From NCBI GenBank assembly GCA_947490975.1, contig CANLHV010000028.1:1-12644 (forward strand): a stretch of 12,644 bases of DNA, in the 5' to 3' direction. Numbering within the stretch: position 1 is the stretch's first letter; each line of letters starts with the position of its first letter. Below are positions 1-7,241 of this stretch, one piece after another. Both the position numbers and the translations under genes were made by a program. The DNA is from Acidimicrobiaceae bacterium (GTDB lineage: Bacteria; Actinomycetota; Acidimicrobiia; Acidimicrobiales; Ilumatobacteraceae). The notes under the pieces were generated by a model, which saw only the letters and a program-made list of their open reading frames with translations, made no database searches and had not been told where the DNA came from.

Positions 1-39
1 CAGCTAAATTGAGCGATTTATTGAATAATTTGAGAGACA

Positions 40-543
40 TCAGAGCGCTTTGGCTAGCAAGCTGACTGTGAGACCAGGCTTTGAATCTTGTTGACCGACT
101 TCGCGGAAACCGATTCGATTGTGAAAACGTATTGAGCCGAGATTCGGCGGGTTTAGATTCACTTCGCACGTCAGAAGTGGGGCGCACCGATCTTTGAGCA
201 TTCTCTGTTCGACAGCGGCATAGAGTTTGGCACCTAGCGATTTATTGCGCATTTTTTCGCTGACGACAATTCGGTCAAGATACACAAAGTCTGAATATTT
301 TTTTGAAAACCACTGATAGTTGACACTCGTGTACGGTGCCCCAGGCGCGAAAGTGATGCAAAAGGCATGAAGCGATTCGGTGCCAATCGCAAACGAATAG
401 AGCGAGTGTTCAATCAAGAATTCGAGAGTCGCGCGATCAATCTCGCCAACGGCCGGCGCGTTTGCGTTATTTAGTTCGAGGGCGGCATCAATGTCGGATG
501 GCAAAAACAATCGAGGCTCGAGTTCACTTGATTGCATAGGCAT
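40..543 (-). CDS. GNAT-family N-acetyltransferase
   Basis: A 167-residue protein that looks like a single-domain GNAT acetyltransferase, a cytoplasmic enzyme family that moves an acetyl group from acetyl-CoA to an amine. The core is the VYLDRIVVSEKMRNKSLGAKLY segment region (about residues 88-110), where a beta strand leads into the acetyl-CoA pyrophosphate loop. It is followed by a typical late motif with N, P, S, FH and GF (NLGSIRFHNRIGF, about residues 134-146). The pyrophosphate loop is imperfect: the usual R/Q-x-x-G-x-G/A reads R-N-K-S-L-G-A, with Ser in place of the first Gly. The substrate cannot be told from sequence. ATG at 543 is used; a second ATG two codons in (537) is equally possible. 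It is divergent from msrA with 16 bases between starts, so the two promoters must overlap. Confidence 0.8.
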   Translation of the reverse strand: MPMQSSELEPRLFLPSDIDAALELNNANAPAVGEIDRATLEFLIEHSLYSFAIGTESLHAFCITFAPGAPYTSVNYQWFSKKYSDFVYLDRIVVSEKMRNKSLGAKLYAAVEQRMLKDRCAPLLTCEVNLNPPNLGSIRFHNRIGFREVGQQDSKPGLTVSLLAKAL

Positions 544-547
544 CTAA

Positions 548-559
548 TAGCCTGACACA
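548..559 (+). promoter_or_regulatory. Candidate leaderless promoter -10 of msrA
   Basis: TAGCCT at 548-553 fits the actinobacterial -10 form TANNNT and is followed by exactly 6 nt before the msrA ATG at 560. That spacing puts transcription start at or next to the A of ATG. No Shine-Dalgarno sequence precedes the ATG. No good -35 hexamer is seen. The box lies in the 16-base gap shared with the divergent acetyltransferase gene. Confidence 0.5.
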
Positions 560-1132
560 ATGAACACTGCACACTTTGTCCTTGGTAATTCGATGGTTCA
601 GCCGTGGCCAGATTCGATGCACTCAGCAGTTTTTGGCCTTGGTTGTTTTTGGGGCGCTGAGCGCAAATTTTGGCAATTAGACGGGGTTTACACAACCGCC
701 GTCGGTTATAGCGGCGGAAACAAGCTTGACCCTACTTATCGCGAGGTGTGCAGTGGCAGCACGATGCACGCCGAAGTCGTGCTCGCAGTCTTTGATTCGG
801 CCAAAGTTTCATACGAGAAATTGTTGCAAGTCTTCTGGGAGTCGCACGATCCGACGCAAGGCATGCGCCAAGGCAACGACATTGGCACCCAGTATCGCAG
901 CGCGATTTACTTCACCAATGCGGAGCAACAAACCGCGGCAATCGCCACCCGCGATGTATTTCAACAACGCCTCACTCAGGCAGGCTTCGGCAACATAACA
1001 ACCGAGATCAAACAATCAGCTGAGTTTTATTACGCCGAGGAATATCACCAGCAGTATCTGGCAAAAAATCCGAGTGGCTATTGCGGCATCGGTGGCACTG
1101 GCGTAACTTGCCCAGTGGGCGTGGCTGGTTAA
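560..1132 (+). CDS. msrA: Peptide methionine-(S)-S-oxide reductase MsrA
   Basis: MsrA reduces the S-epimer of methionine sulfoxide, free or in proteins, back to methionine, using thioredoxin-linked cysteines in the cytoplasm. The 190-residue product has the catalytic GCFWG motif (Cys29), GYSGG (49-53), QYRSAIY (111-117), the EYHQQYL motif (161-167) and a C-terminal tail with Cys175 and Cys184 (GYCGIGGTGVTCP) that can serve as resolving cysteines. One usually conserved spot differs: the TGHAE motif reads T-M-H-A-E (Met69 for Gly). The catalytic domain starts near residue 22, so the first 20 or so residues are an extension; ATG codons at 593 and 617 are alternatives, but the ATG at 560 has a TANNNT box 6 nt upstream. 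Its stop codon overlaps that of the converging transporter gene. Confidence 0.95.
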   Translation: MNTAHFVLGNSMVQPWPDSMHSAVFGLGCFWGAERKFWQLDGVYTTAVGYSGGNKLDPTYREVCSGSTMHAEVVLAVFDSAKVSYEKLLQVFWESHDPTQGMRQGNDIGTQYRSAIYFTNAEQQTAAIATRDVFQQRLTQAGFGNITTEIKQSAEFYYAEEYHQQYLAKNPSGYCGIGGTGVTCPVGVAG

Positions 1133-2574
1133 ATCGCTTGGGCGAGTTGTTCGGCAGTTGGTCGCCGAAAAAGAGTCAGCATCGCAATACCAGAGAGCAG
1201 AATAACTCCGGTCATTAGTGTCCATGCCGCGTGAAATCCGCTGGTGGGGTCATCAGTTTTCGTGGCAGCAACTAGCAGTGAACTGACTAGAGCAATTCCA
1301 AGCGCAGCACCGATTTGTCGCGAAGTGTTGTTCAGCGCCGCACCCATGGCAAAACGCGGTTGGGGCAAGAACGCTGTTGCCGAACTAGAAATTGTTGAGA
1401 TGCAAAGACCAACACCAATGCCTGTGACGACCATGGTCGGAAAGTAGAAATCCCAATAGTGAATTTCAGGCGAGATGAAGAAATTCATCCATCCGATACC
1501 AAATGACATGATTAGTGCTCCAGCGGCGACTACTTTGCCATGCCCGATGCGATTGGCGAGTTTTCCTGCGGGTGCAGCAACGAATGCCGCCGCCAACGGC
1601 CCAGGCGAACCAGCAATGCCAGATAAAGAAGGGCTGTATCCCCAAACAACTTGCAACCATTGAGTGTTGACAAAAATCATCGAAAAGAAACCCATCGAAA
1701 ACGCAAAACCACCGAGCGCTGCAGCGGTGACGAACGGCAATTTAAATAGACGCAAGTCGAGCACGGGGTGTGCGACTTGATTGCAGCGCCATACGAATAT
1801 GCCGAGAAGCAAAAATGAAATTGCAAAAATGACCAACGACCGATTTGAAACCCAACCCCACTCGTCGCTTTGGACGATCATCAATGTGAGCAGTCCAACG
1901 CCGAGCACCACAAGTAGCGCGCCGAAATAATCAACTTTGCGCGGTGCTGTTTCGTCTCGCGACTCACGTAACAATTTCAAGCCAACGACGAATGCCAATA
2001 AACAAAACGGCACGTTCACTAAGAAAACTGAGTGCCATCCGAATGTGTCGACCAAAAAACCACCAACCATTGGACCGCTCGCCGCAGATATTCCGCCGAC
2101 TGCGCCCCAGATGCCGATTGCTGCTGATCTTTTCTCGACTGCGAACTCGGGTAATGCGAGTGCCAAAGAAGCAGGCGTGAGGATTGCTCCGCCAACAGCC
2201 TGAATGACTCTCGCGATAACCATAAAGATTGCAGTTGGTGAAATAGCACAGAGAATTGACCCAAGCATAAAAATCATCAGTCCTGAGAGAAATGCTCGCT
2301 TGCGCCCAAATGCATCGGCGAGTCGACCTGCGGTTAGCAAACCTGCGGCGTAGGCAATGTTGTAAGCAGAAAAAATCCATGTGAGTGTGCGCCGACTCTC
2401 TGGCCACTCGGCAACAAACGACCCGAAGGCGACATTTACAATGCTGATATCCAGAGAAACCATCATCACGCCAATAGAAGTGAGAGCTAAAACTTTGGCG
2501 CCTCTTGACCAATTCTTCAAAAAAATCTGCTTTCTGTTATTTGCCCCAGAGATTTTCGCGAATCTCATCGCCAT
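1129..2574 (-). CDS. MFS transporter, DHA2 (EmrB/QacA-like) family
   Basis: A 481-residue polytopic membrane protein of the DHA2 drug:proton antiporter type, a family usually with 14 membrane helices that exports drugs, dyes or small organic molecules using the proton gradient. Visible family motifs are LDISIVNVA (41-49, motif D1 with Asp42), GRLADAFGRKR (83-93, motif A between helices 2 and 3), ARVIQAVGGAILTPASL (121-137, motif B with Arg122) and the antiporter motif C region GAVGGISAASGPMVGG (157-172). It is last in the minus-strand operon, and its start overlaps the end of the CoA-transferase gene by 38 nt from this ATG (or 32 nt from the ATG at 2568). No Shine-Dalgarno is seen, so translational coupling is likely. 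The exported substrate is unknown; the operon context suggests an organic acid or acyl-derived metabolite, but that is inference. Confidence 0.9.
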   Translation of the reverse strand: MAMRFAKISGANNRKQIFLKNWSRGAKVLALTSIGVMMVSLDISIVNVAFGSFVAEWPESRRTLTWIFSAYNIAYAAGLLTAGRLADAFGRKRAFLSGLMIFMLGSILCAISPTAIFMVIARVIQAVGGAILTPASLALALPEFAVEKRSAAIGIWGAVGGISAASGPMVGGFLVDTFGWHSVFLVNVPFCLLAFVVGLKLLRESRDETAPRKVDYFGALLVVLGVGLLTLMIVQSDEWGWVSNRSLVIFAISFLLLGIFVWRCNQVAHPVLDLRLFKLPFVTAAALGGFAFSMGFFSMIFVNTQWLQVVWGYSPSLSGIAGSPGPLAAAFVAAPAGKLANRIGHGKVVAAGALIMSFGIGWMNFFISPEIHYWDFYFPTMVVTGIGVGLCISTISSSATAFLPQPRFAMGAALNNTSRQIGAALGIALVSSLLVAATKTDDPTSGFHAAWTLMTGVILLSGIAMLTLFRRPTAEQLAQAI

Positions 2575-3655
2575 CGGCGTTTAGGTCGCGACCTTCCCAC
2601 CGTAGTTCGCCAGGTGTGCCCGATAGTGCAGCGATCAAACCCTGCATTGGGGTTGTGCCAACTATTTTGATTGCTTGCCTCGCGGCAAAGTGCGGATCAT
2701 CAGCGATATCGGCCATCGACAACACAGGGCCGATCGCGGCTTGGGCTTCAGTGAATACTTTCAATACGGTTGCACTATCTCGAGCCGCACAATACTTTGT
2801 CATTAGTTCGTGCAAGACATCACGGTGTTTGACGCGACTTGAAAAAGTTGAAAATCTCTCATCGCCTGCGAAGCCCAATACTTCAACAACACGAGCAGCA
2901 ACCGTGTCAGAGCTTGCAGAAACGCCAACCCACTTAGAGTCGTTGCACTGATAAACGCCACGTGGAACTGTGTATGGCAACTGTGAACCGAGACGTGGTT
3001 GTTCTTCGCCAGTCAACACGAATAACGAAATTAAAGGTCCCATTATCTGAAACATCGTTTCAAGTAAATTGACGTCGACAACTTGGCCGACTTTGCTGTG
3101 TAGCGCGACCATTGTCGCAAACGCCGCAACAACACCGGTGACTTCGTCAGTTAAAGCAATCGGCGGCAACATCGGCGGGCCGTCTGGTTCGCCGCTAAGT
3201 GCGGCCAAGCCTGACATCGATTCGGCGATTGATGCAAAGCCTGGGCGATCTTTGTATGGGCCTGTTTGCCCAAAACCTGTGACGCGGGTGATGACAAGTT
3301 TTGCGTTTCGCTGCAACAAAATGTCTGGCCCGACACCGAGTCGTTCAAGTGTGCCCGGTCTAAAGTTTTCGACAAGTACATCGGCGTCGTCAATCAATTT
3401 TAAAAATAATTCGCGATCTTTTTCAATCTTTAAGTCAAGTGAAACATTTCGCTTATTGCGATTGACTAACTTCCACCATAAACCTGTGCCATCACGCGGA
3501 TCTTTCCACGCCATACCGCGCAGGCTGTCGCCAACACCAGGTTTTTCGATTTTGATGACATCGGCGCCGAAGTCAGCTAAGTAACGCGCACAATTTGGTC
3601 CGGCCAAGACGGTCGATAGATCGAGAACCCGCAGATCTTTTAGCGGACCAACCAT
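2537..3655 (-). CDS. Family III CoA-transferase (CaiB/BaiF)
   Basis: A 372-residue class III CoA-transferase, which moves CoA from one acyl-CoA to another carboxylic acid through an aspartyl-linked intermediate. Typical parts are the N-terminal LRVLDLSTVLAGP (8-20), the CoA-site segment DFGADVIKIEKPGVGD (28-43), VENFRPGTLERLG (95-107) and ITRVTGFGQTGPYKDRPGFA (122-141). The PPIALTDEVTG segment (164-174) contains Asp170, the likely catalytic aspartate. The RPGFASIAES/SGLAALSGEPDG pattern is that of CoA-transferases rather than alpha-methylacyl-CoA racemases, which usually carry a GHD-type motif at that place. Substrates cannot be assigned. The gene starts 2 nt after the epsilon-subunit stop and overlaps the transporter start, so it belongs to the carboxylase operon. 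It is slightly shorter than the common 390-430 residues. Confidence 0.88.
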   Translation of the reverse strand: MVGPLKDLRVLDLSTVLAGPNCARYLADFGADVIKIEKPGVGDSLRGMAWKDPRDGTGLWWKLVNRNKRNVSLDLKIEKDRELFLKLIDDADVLVENFRPGTLERLGVGPDILLQRNAKLVITRVTGFGQTGPYKDRPGFASIAESMSGLAALSGEPDGPPMLPPIALTDEVTGVVAAFATMVALHSKVGQVVDVNLLETMFQIMGPLISLFVLTGEEQPRLGSQLPYTVPRGVYQCNDSKWVGVSASSDTVAARVVEVLGFAGDERFSTFSSRVKHRDVLHELMTKYCAARDSATVLKVFTEAQAAIGPVLSMADIADDPHFAARQAIKIVGTTPMQGLIAALSGTPGELRWEGRDLNADGDEIRENLWGK

Positions 3656-3657
3656 TT

Positions 3658-3843
3658 TTAATTTGGTCGGCTGCGACGCGCCAGAACTGAATCAGTCCAA
3701 GATCGGCCGCTAAATCTCCACGAAGTTTGCACAGTTGTAGTTATGTTCGGTTGCGGTTTTGGCCACAACAATTCGAGTGCGGTTGCGATGGCGACAGCTT
3801 CGTCGGCGGTTGGCGGTGGCGAAACAAAATTTTGAATCGTCAC
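3658..3843 (-). CDS. Acyl-CoA carboxylase epsilon subunit
   Basis: A small 61-residue protein whose two ends match the actinobacterial acyl-CoA carboxylase epsilon subunit. The N-terminal part has a PTADEAVAIATAL helix (11-23), like the PT-x-EE-hydrophobic-helix pattern of this family, and the C-terminal part has SWRFSGRSW (41-49), the W-R-x-x-x-R-x-W signature. In Streptomyces and Mycobacterium such subunits bind the alpha-beta carboxylase and raise or direct its activity. The gene starts with GTG in a 4-base GTGA overlap with the beta-subunit stop (3840-3843) and ends 2 nt before the CoA-transferase, so the three are translationally coupled. It is very short and would be easy to miss in automated annotation. 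The function rests on the two motifs plus the position directly behind the beta subunit. Confidence 0.85.
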   Translation of the reverse strand: MTIQNFVSPPPTADEAVAIATALELLWPKPQPNITTTVQTSWRFSGRSWTDSVLARRSRPN

Positions 3844-5405
3844 AGGGGCATGTTTCCGTGTTTGCGTCTTGGCAATTCTTCACGCTTTGACTGCAACATT
3901 TTTAATCCAGCAATAAGTTTCGTGCGAGTTTCTGCTGGGTCGATCACGTCATCGACATAGCCGCGCTCGGCAGCCGCATATGGGTTCGCATATTTCTCGG
4001 CGTATTCAGCCACAAGTTCTTTGCGCCGCTCAGCGGGGTTAGCGGCTTGTTGCAATTCACGTCGGTAGACAATTTCAACTGCACCTTGTGGCCCCATCAC
4101 GGCAAGTTCGGCAGTCGGCCATGCGTATGCCAAATCGGCACCGATTGATTTTGAATTCATTACGACATAAGCACCGCCGTAGGCCTTGCGAGTGATCACT
4201 TGAATTCGCGGCACGGTTGCTTCGCAATATGCATAGAGCAACTTTGCACCGTGGCGAATAATGCCGCCGTATTCTTGGTCGACTCCGGGCAAGAAACCAG
4301 GTACGTCAACAAAAGTCACTAACGGAATGTTGAACGCATCGCAGGTGCGCACGAATCGTGCTGCTTTTTCACTTGACTCAATATCGAGTACGCCTGCCAA
4401 AACCATCGGCTGATTTCCGACGATGCCAACTGTTTTGCCGTCTAGTCGTGAAAAACCACAAACGATGCTTTTGGCCCAGTGCGGGAAGTATTCAAAAAAT
4501 TCTCCGTCGTCGACGACTTCAGCGATTACCTTCTTCATGTCGTACGGCTGGTTGGCCGATGGTGGCAAAATCGTGCGCAGCAAATCACATTGACGCATCG
4601 GGTCGTCGGTTGGTGCGACAGATGGCGCGTCAGCCATGTTGTTTTGCGGCAAGAAACTGAGCAAATAGCGCACATCTTCTAGACACGCTTTTTCGTCGGC
4701 AGAAACAAAAGTCGCAACACCACTCTTTGATGCATGGCTCATTGCGCCACCTAGTTCTTCAAGTGTCACATCTTCGCCCGTAACGGTTTTGACCACATCA
4801 GGACCAGTAATGAACATGTGGCTTGTTTCGCGCACCATGAAAATAAAGTCAGTCATCGCTGGTGAATAAACCGCGCCACCAGCACAAGGCCCGAGCACGA
4901 CGCTGATCTGGGGAATCACCCCCGACGACTGCACATTGCGATGAAAAATTCCGCCGTAACTTGCCAAAGAGACAACACCCTCTTGAATGCGCGCACCTGC
5001 ACCGTCGTTTAAACCAATCAACGGTGCACCAACTTTGAGGGCAAGATCCATCAACTTGTGGATCTTCTCTGCAAAGACTTCGCCTAGGGCACCACCAAAC
5101 ACCGTGAAATCTTGGCTGAAGACAAAAATTTTGCGACCATCGATCGTTCCCCAGCCGGTGATTACGCCGTCTGTATAAGGATGCTCTTCAAGACCAGCCG
5201 CATGTGCGCGATGTCGCGCCAAAAGATCAAGTTCGTGAAAACTTCCTTCGTCGAGCAGGGCGTCAATTCTCTCGCGAGCGAGTAATTTGCCTTTTTCGTG
5301 TTGGCGTTCAATCGACCTTGGCGAGCCTGCGGTAAACGCGGCCGACTTGCGAGCCTTGAGGTCGGCGAGTTTTGCATCCATTGAATTGCTATTCACAGAA
5401 CTCAC
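3840..5405 (-). CDS. Acyl-CoA carboxylase beta (carboxyltransferase) subunit, PccB/AccB-like
   Basis: This 521-residue subunit transfers CO2 from carboxybiotin to an acyl-CoA, giving malonyl-CoA or methylmalonyl-CoA, in complex with a biotinylated alpha subunit not encoded here. The N-terminal half has KGKLLARERIDALLD (38-52), FVFSQDFTVFGGALGE (94-109), GLNDGAGARIQEG (131-143) and the oxyanion segment GPCAGGAVYSPAM (172-184). The C-terminal half has VDVPGFLPG (366-374), the second oxyanion segment RKAYGGAY (406-413) and AWPTAELAVMGPQGAVEI (428-445). It ends in the family tail LPRRKHGNMPL. The residue after GGAY is Val414, where propionyl-CoA carboxylases carry Asp (human PCCB and Streptomyces PccB, from memory), so strict propionyl-CoA specificity is doubtful. 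GTG at 5405 is used; GTG at 5396 and ATG at 5381 are alternatives, and a TATCGT box (5409-5404) lies 7 nt before the GTG at 5396. It is followed by the epsilon subunit. Confidence 0.93.
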   Translation of the reverse strand: MSSVNSNSMDAKLADLKARKSAAFTAGSPRSIERQHEKGKLLARERIDALLDEGSFHELDLLARHRAHAAGLEEHPYTDGVITGWGTIDGRKIFVFSQDFTVFGGALGEVFAEKIHKLMDLALKVGAPLIGLNDGAGARIQEGVVSLASYGGIFHRNVQSSGVIPQISVVLGPCAGGAVYSPAMTDFIFMVRETSHMFITGPDVVKTVTGEDVTLEELGGAMSHASKSGVATFVSADEKACLEDVRYLLSFLPQNNMADAPSVAPTDDPMRQCDLLRTILPPSANQPYDMKKVIAEVVDDGEFFEYFPHWAKSIVCGFSRLDGKTVGIVGNQPMVLAGVLDIESSEKAARFVRTCDAFNIPLVTFVDVPGFLPGVDQEYGGIIRHGAKLLYAYCEATVPRIQVITRKAYGGAYVVMNSKSIGADLAYAWPTAELAVMGPQGAVEIVYRRELQQAANPAERRKELVAEYAEKYANPYAAAERGYVDDVIDPAETRTKLIAGLKMLQSKREELPRRKHGNMPL

Positions 5406-5409
5406 GATA
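5404..5409 (-). promoter_or_regulatory. Possible -10 box of the carboxylase operon
   Basis: On the minus strand TATCGT (5409-5404) fits TANNNT and stands 7 nt before an in-frame GTG at 5396. If used, the beta subunit would be translated from a leaderless message starting three codons later than the longest frame. There is no clear -35 and no Shine-Dalgarno at either GTG. The 36-nt gap after the CopC-CopD-like gene means read-through from that gene is also possible. Confidence 0.25.
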
Positions 5410-5436
5410 CTTGCCGAAAGCCGTGCGGCTCAGCCT

Positions 5437-5446
5437 GTTGATCAAC
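5437..5446. repeat. Perfect 10-bp palindrome between CopCD-like gene and carboxylase operon
   Basis: GTTGATCAAC is a perfect 10-bp palindrome that includes the stop codon of the upstream minus-strand gene (5442-5444) and lies about 30 bases before the carboxylase beta start. A second short inverted repeat, AGCCG-TG-CGGCT (5419-5430), sits between the palindrome and the start. Neither is followed by a T-run. The palindrome could be an operator upstream of the carboxylase operon, or chance. Confidence 0.25.
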
Positions 5447-7235
5447 CGCCAATAGTTGTCGCGGTTGGCAGGGTCGTTGCGGTTTGAGGCTCAGGAGCTT
5501 GCGTCACCGCCAGTGTTGTTGCCAACGGTGTCAAATCACCCGTTGTTGTTGTGCCAGAAACTTCGATATTCCAAATGCCGGGTGCATTGAGGATGAACGA
5601 CCCGTCGCCTGCAACAATCGCCGCACCCTGGCGCGTCAATGGAACATTGATTTGAATTCCTGAGTAGCCAATTGCTTGAGGCACCATCTTTACGGCGAAA
5701 TTATTTATTCGGCGTGGTTCGATTAGTTCAATTCGCATTGCGTTTGTGCCGGTGACGCCAGGAGTCAACGAAATGACGACATGAAAGCGGTCATTTTTTA
5801 GTTCTTCACGGAACGAATAAATCGCCGACGTCGTTCGCACCTCTGCCTTGGCTTTAGGCGGGGTCGTCGCAACTAGCCAAGAAGTGAGAATCAAAGCAAT
5901 TAACGCAAACGCGAGTTCAACCGACACGGCTCGGCGCAATCGCCAAGCCATGCGACCAGTTAGGTTGTCGCCATCCAATAGTCGTTGGGCTACAAATTTT
6001 TTGAGCAGCAGAGTGATGAACAGCATCACCGAGACAAAAATTATTTTGAACACACCGAGGCGGCCGTGACCACTAGTAAAGATTGATGAGCCATCTAATA
6101 GATAGACGAGCAGCACGCCGGTGAATGCAGTTGCCCCAAATGCCCACATGGCGTGTTGAGCGAATGCTCGCATCGCGCTAACCAAATCAGATGTGCCTGG
6201 TCCGATCAGCACTACACGCGAGAGCAACAACAAGCCGCCAATCCAATAAGCCATTGAAATTGCGTGAATGATGCCAAGCACATAACTGAACAATGCGACA
6301 TCTTGCCCAAGACGTGAAAGCCCAAGCGTGCTGATCATTGATATAACGATCGATGCGGCAAGAAATTGTGACGCCGGGTCGTTGATTCTTTCGGGATTAA
6401 TTGCCACCCAGCCGCAAGCCAAAATTAAAACAAATCGCAAAATTAAAATTGCACCACTACCTGTATCTAATGCGCTAAACCAACCAAATGGATTCATTGA
6501 CGCGATGAAGCCTTGCGATTCTGCGCGCATTGTTGAGAGTACGAGAACAAAAAACATGTTGATCGCGCACGCGATCCACGCAAGGCGCATGTATCGCAAA
6601 GTAACGCCATATGTCGGACCCTCTGGCCATGCAGTAACGATGAGCGCGATGCCGCCGAAAAGTGCGGCCATCAACAAATATTCGAGCACTCTCAGCAGAC
6701 CAAGAATGCCACCGACTCGAGGTCCTGATTCTTGCTGTTCGATTGTTTCACCGATAATTGTCGGCGTCTGAGGTGCACCTGATGCTGAACCAGTGCCGTC
6801 AGTTGCGCCTGCAATTGTTGTTTGAGTTTCTACTGCTGACGTGAAACTAAACGAACCAAGACTTTTATCGGGGAGCGCCCAACTTACAGTGCACAAACCA
6901 GACGGTGGAATTTGCGTCAGGGCTGCCGAGACTGTTTTGAAGTCGGTACCAAGTTGTGGCACACCGAGACCGACGAGCGTGCCGTTGCATGCCAGGGAAA
7001 GTCCCATTGAAGTGACTACTTCGGGGTTGGCTAAAGGGTTTTGAAAAACTAGCTGCAACTGGGTGGGCGGCACCGAAACAACTTGATTTGCTGCAGGGTT
7101 CGACGAACTGAGTTGGTTCTGACCAGAAACCGAGGCGCTTGCGGTCGAGCCGAAAAATCCGATGATCATCCCCAGGCCAATTAGCCCAGCCAAAGCCGAG
7201 AATTTAGGGGGTTGCTTTAATTTCAAGATTGTCAT
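5442..7235 (-). CDS. CopC-CopD-like membrane protein with C-terminal extracytoplasmic domain
   Basis: A 597-residue envelope protein with four parts. A signal peptide covers residues 1-34, with a likely cut after ASA (32-34). A CopC-like beta domain follows (about 38-135; LSSSNPAANQVVSVPPTQLQLVF is the family's opening pattern and GSFSFTS its closing strand). A CopD-like membrane domain of about eight helices spans roughly 178-457, with the family helix IHAISMAYWIGGLLLL (323-338). A C-terminal beta domain (about 465-580) and a Thr-rich tail complete it. CopC/CopD/YcnJ proteins take part in copper uptake or tolerance. Here the usual copper ligands of CopC are absent: no His follows the signal cleavage site, and the D-G-H motif reads PDKS (122-125). 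Cys83 and Cys115 could form a disulfide. The architecture is clear; a copper role is uncertain. The gene diverges from dnaX across 73 bases. Confidence 0.82.
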   Translation of the reverse strand: MTILKLKQPPKFSALAGLIGLGMIIGFFGSTASASVSGQNQLSSSNPAANQVVSVPPTQLQLVFQNPLANPEVVTSMGLSLACNGTLVGLGVPQLGTDFKTVSAALTQIPPSGLCTVSWALPDKSLGSFSFTSAVETQTTIAGATDGTGSASGAPQTPTIIGETIEQQESGPRVGGILGLLRVLEYLLMAALFGGIALIVTAWPEGPTYGVTLRYMRLAWIACAINMFFVLVLSTMRAESQGFIASMNPFGWFSALDTGSGAILILRFVLILACGWVAINPERINDPASQFLAASIVISMISTLGLSRLGQDVALFSYVLGIIHAISMAYWIGGLLLLSRVVLIGPGTSDLVSAMRAFAQHAMWAFGATAFTGVLLVYLLDGSSIFTSGHGRLGVFKIIFVSVMLFITLLLKKFVAQRLLDGDNLTGRMAWRLRRAVSVELAFALIALILTSWLVATTPPKAKAEVRTTSAIYSFREELKNDRFHVVISLTPGVTGTNAMRIELIEPRRINNFAVKMVPQAIGYSGIQINVPLTRQGAAIVAGDGSFILNAPGIWNIEVSGTTTTGDLTPLATTLAVTQAPEPQTATTLPTATTIGG

Positions 7236-7241
7236 GGACGT

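Noticed and set aside
1..39. Coding or regulatory signal at the left edge
   Set aside because: Only 39 AT-rich bases lie after the acetyltransferase stop; nothing can be supported.
1964..2512. 182-codon open frame on the minus strand inside the transporter gene in another frame
   Set aside because: The composition is rich in Arg, Ser, His and Cys with no domain pattern, and the overlapping frame is a clear MFS transporter.
3069..3584. 171-codon open frame on the plus strand opposite the CoA-transferase gene
   Set aside because: It lies wholly antisense to a well-matched gene and its translation has no recognisable domain. It is an expected shadow of codon bias.
3727..3960. 77-codon plus-strand frame across the epsilon-subunit/beta-subunit junction
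   Set aside because: It is antisense to both genes and has no recognisable motif or start signal.
5419..5430. AGCCG-TG-CGGCT hairpin as a terminator of the CopCD-like gene
   Set aside because: The stem is 5 bp with a 2-nt loop and no T-run follows on the minus strand.
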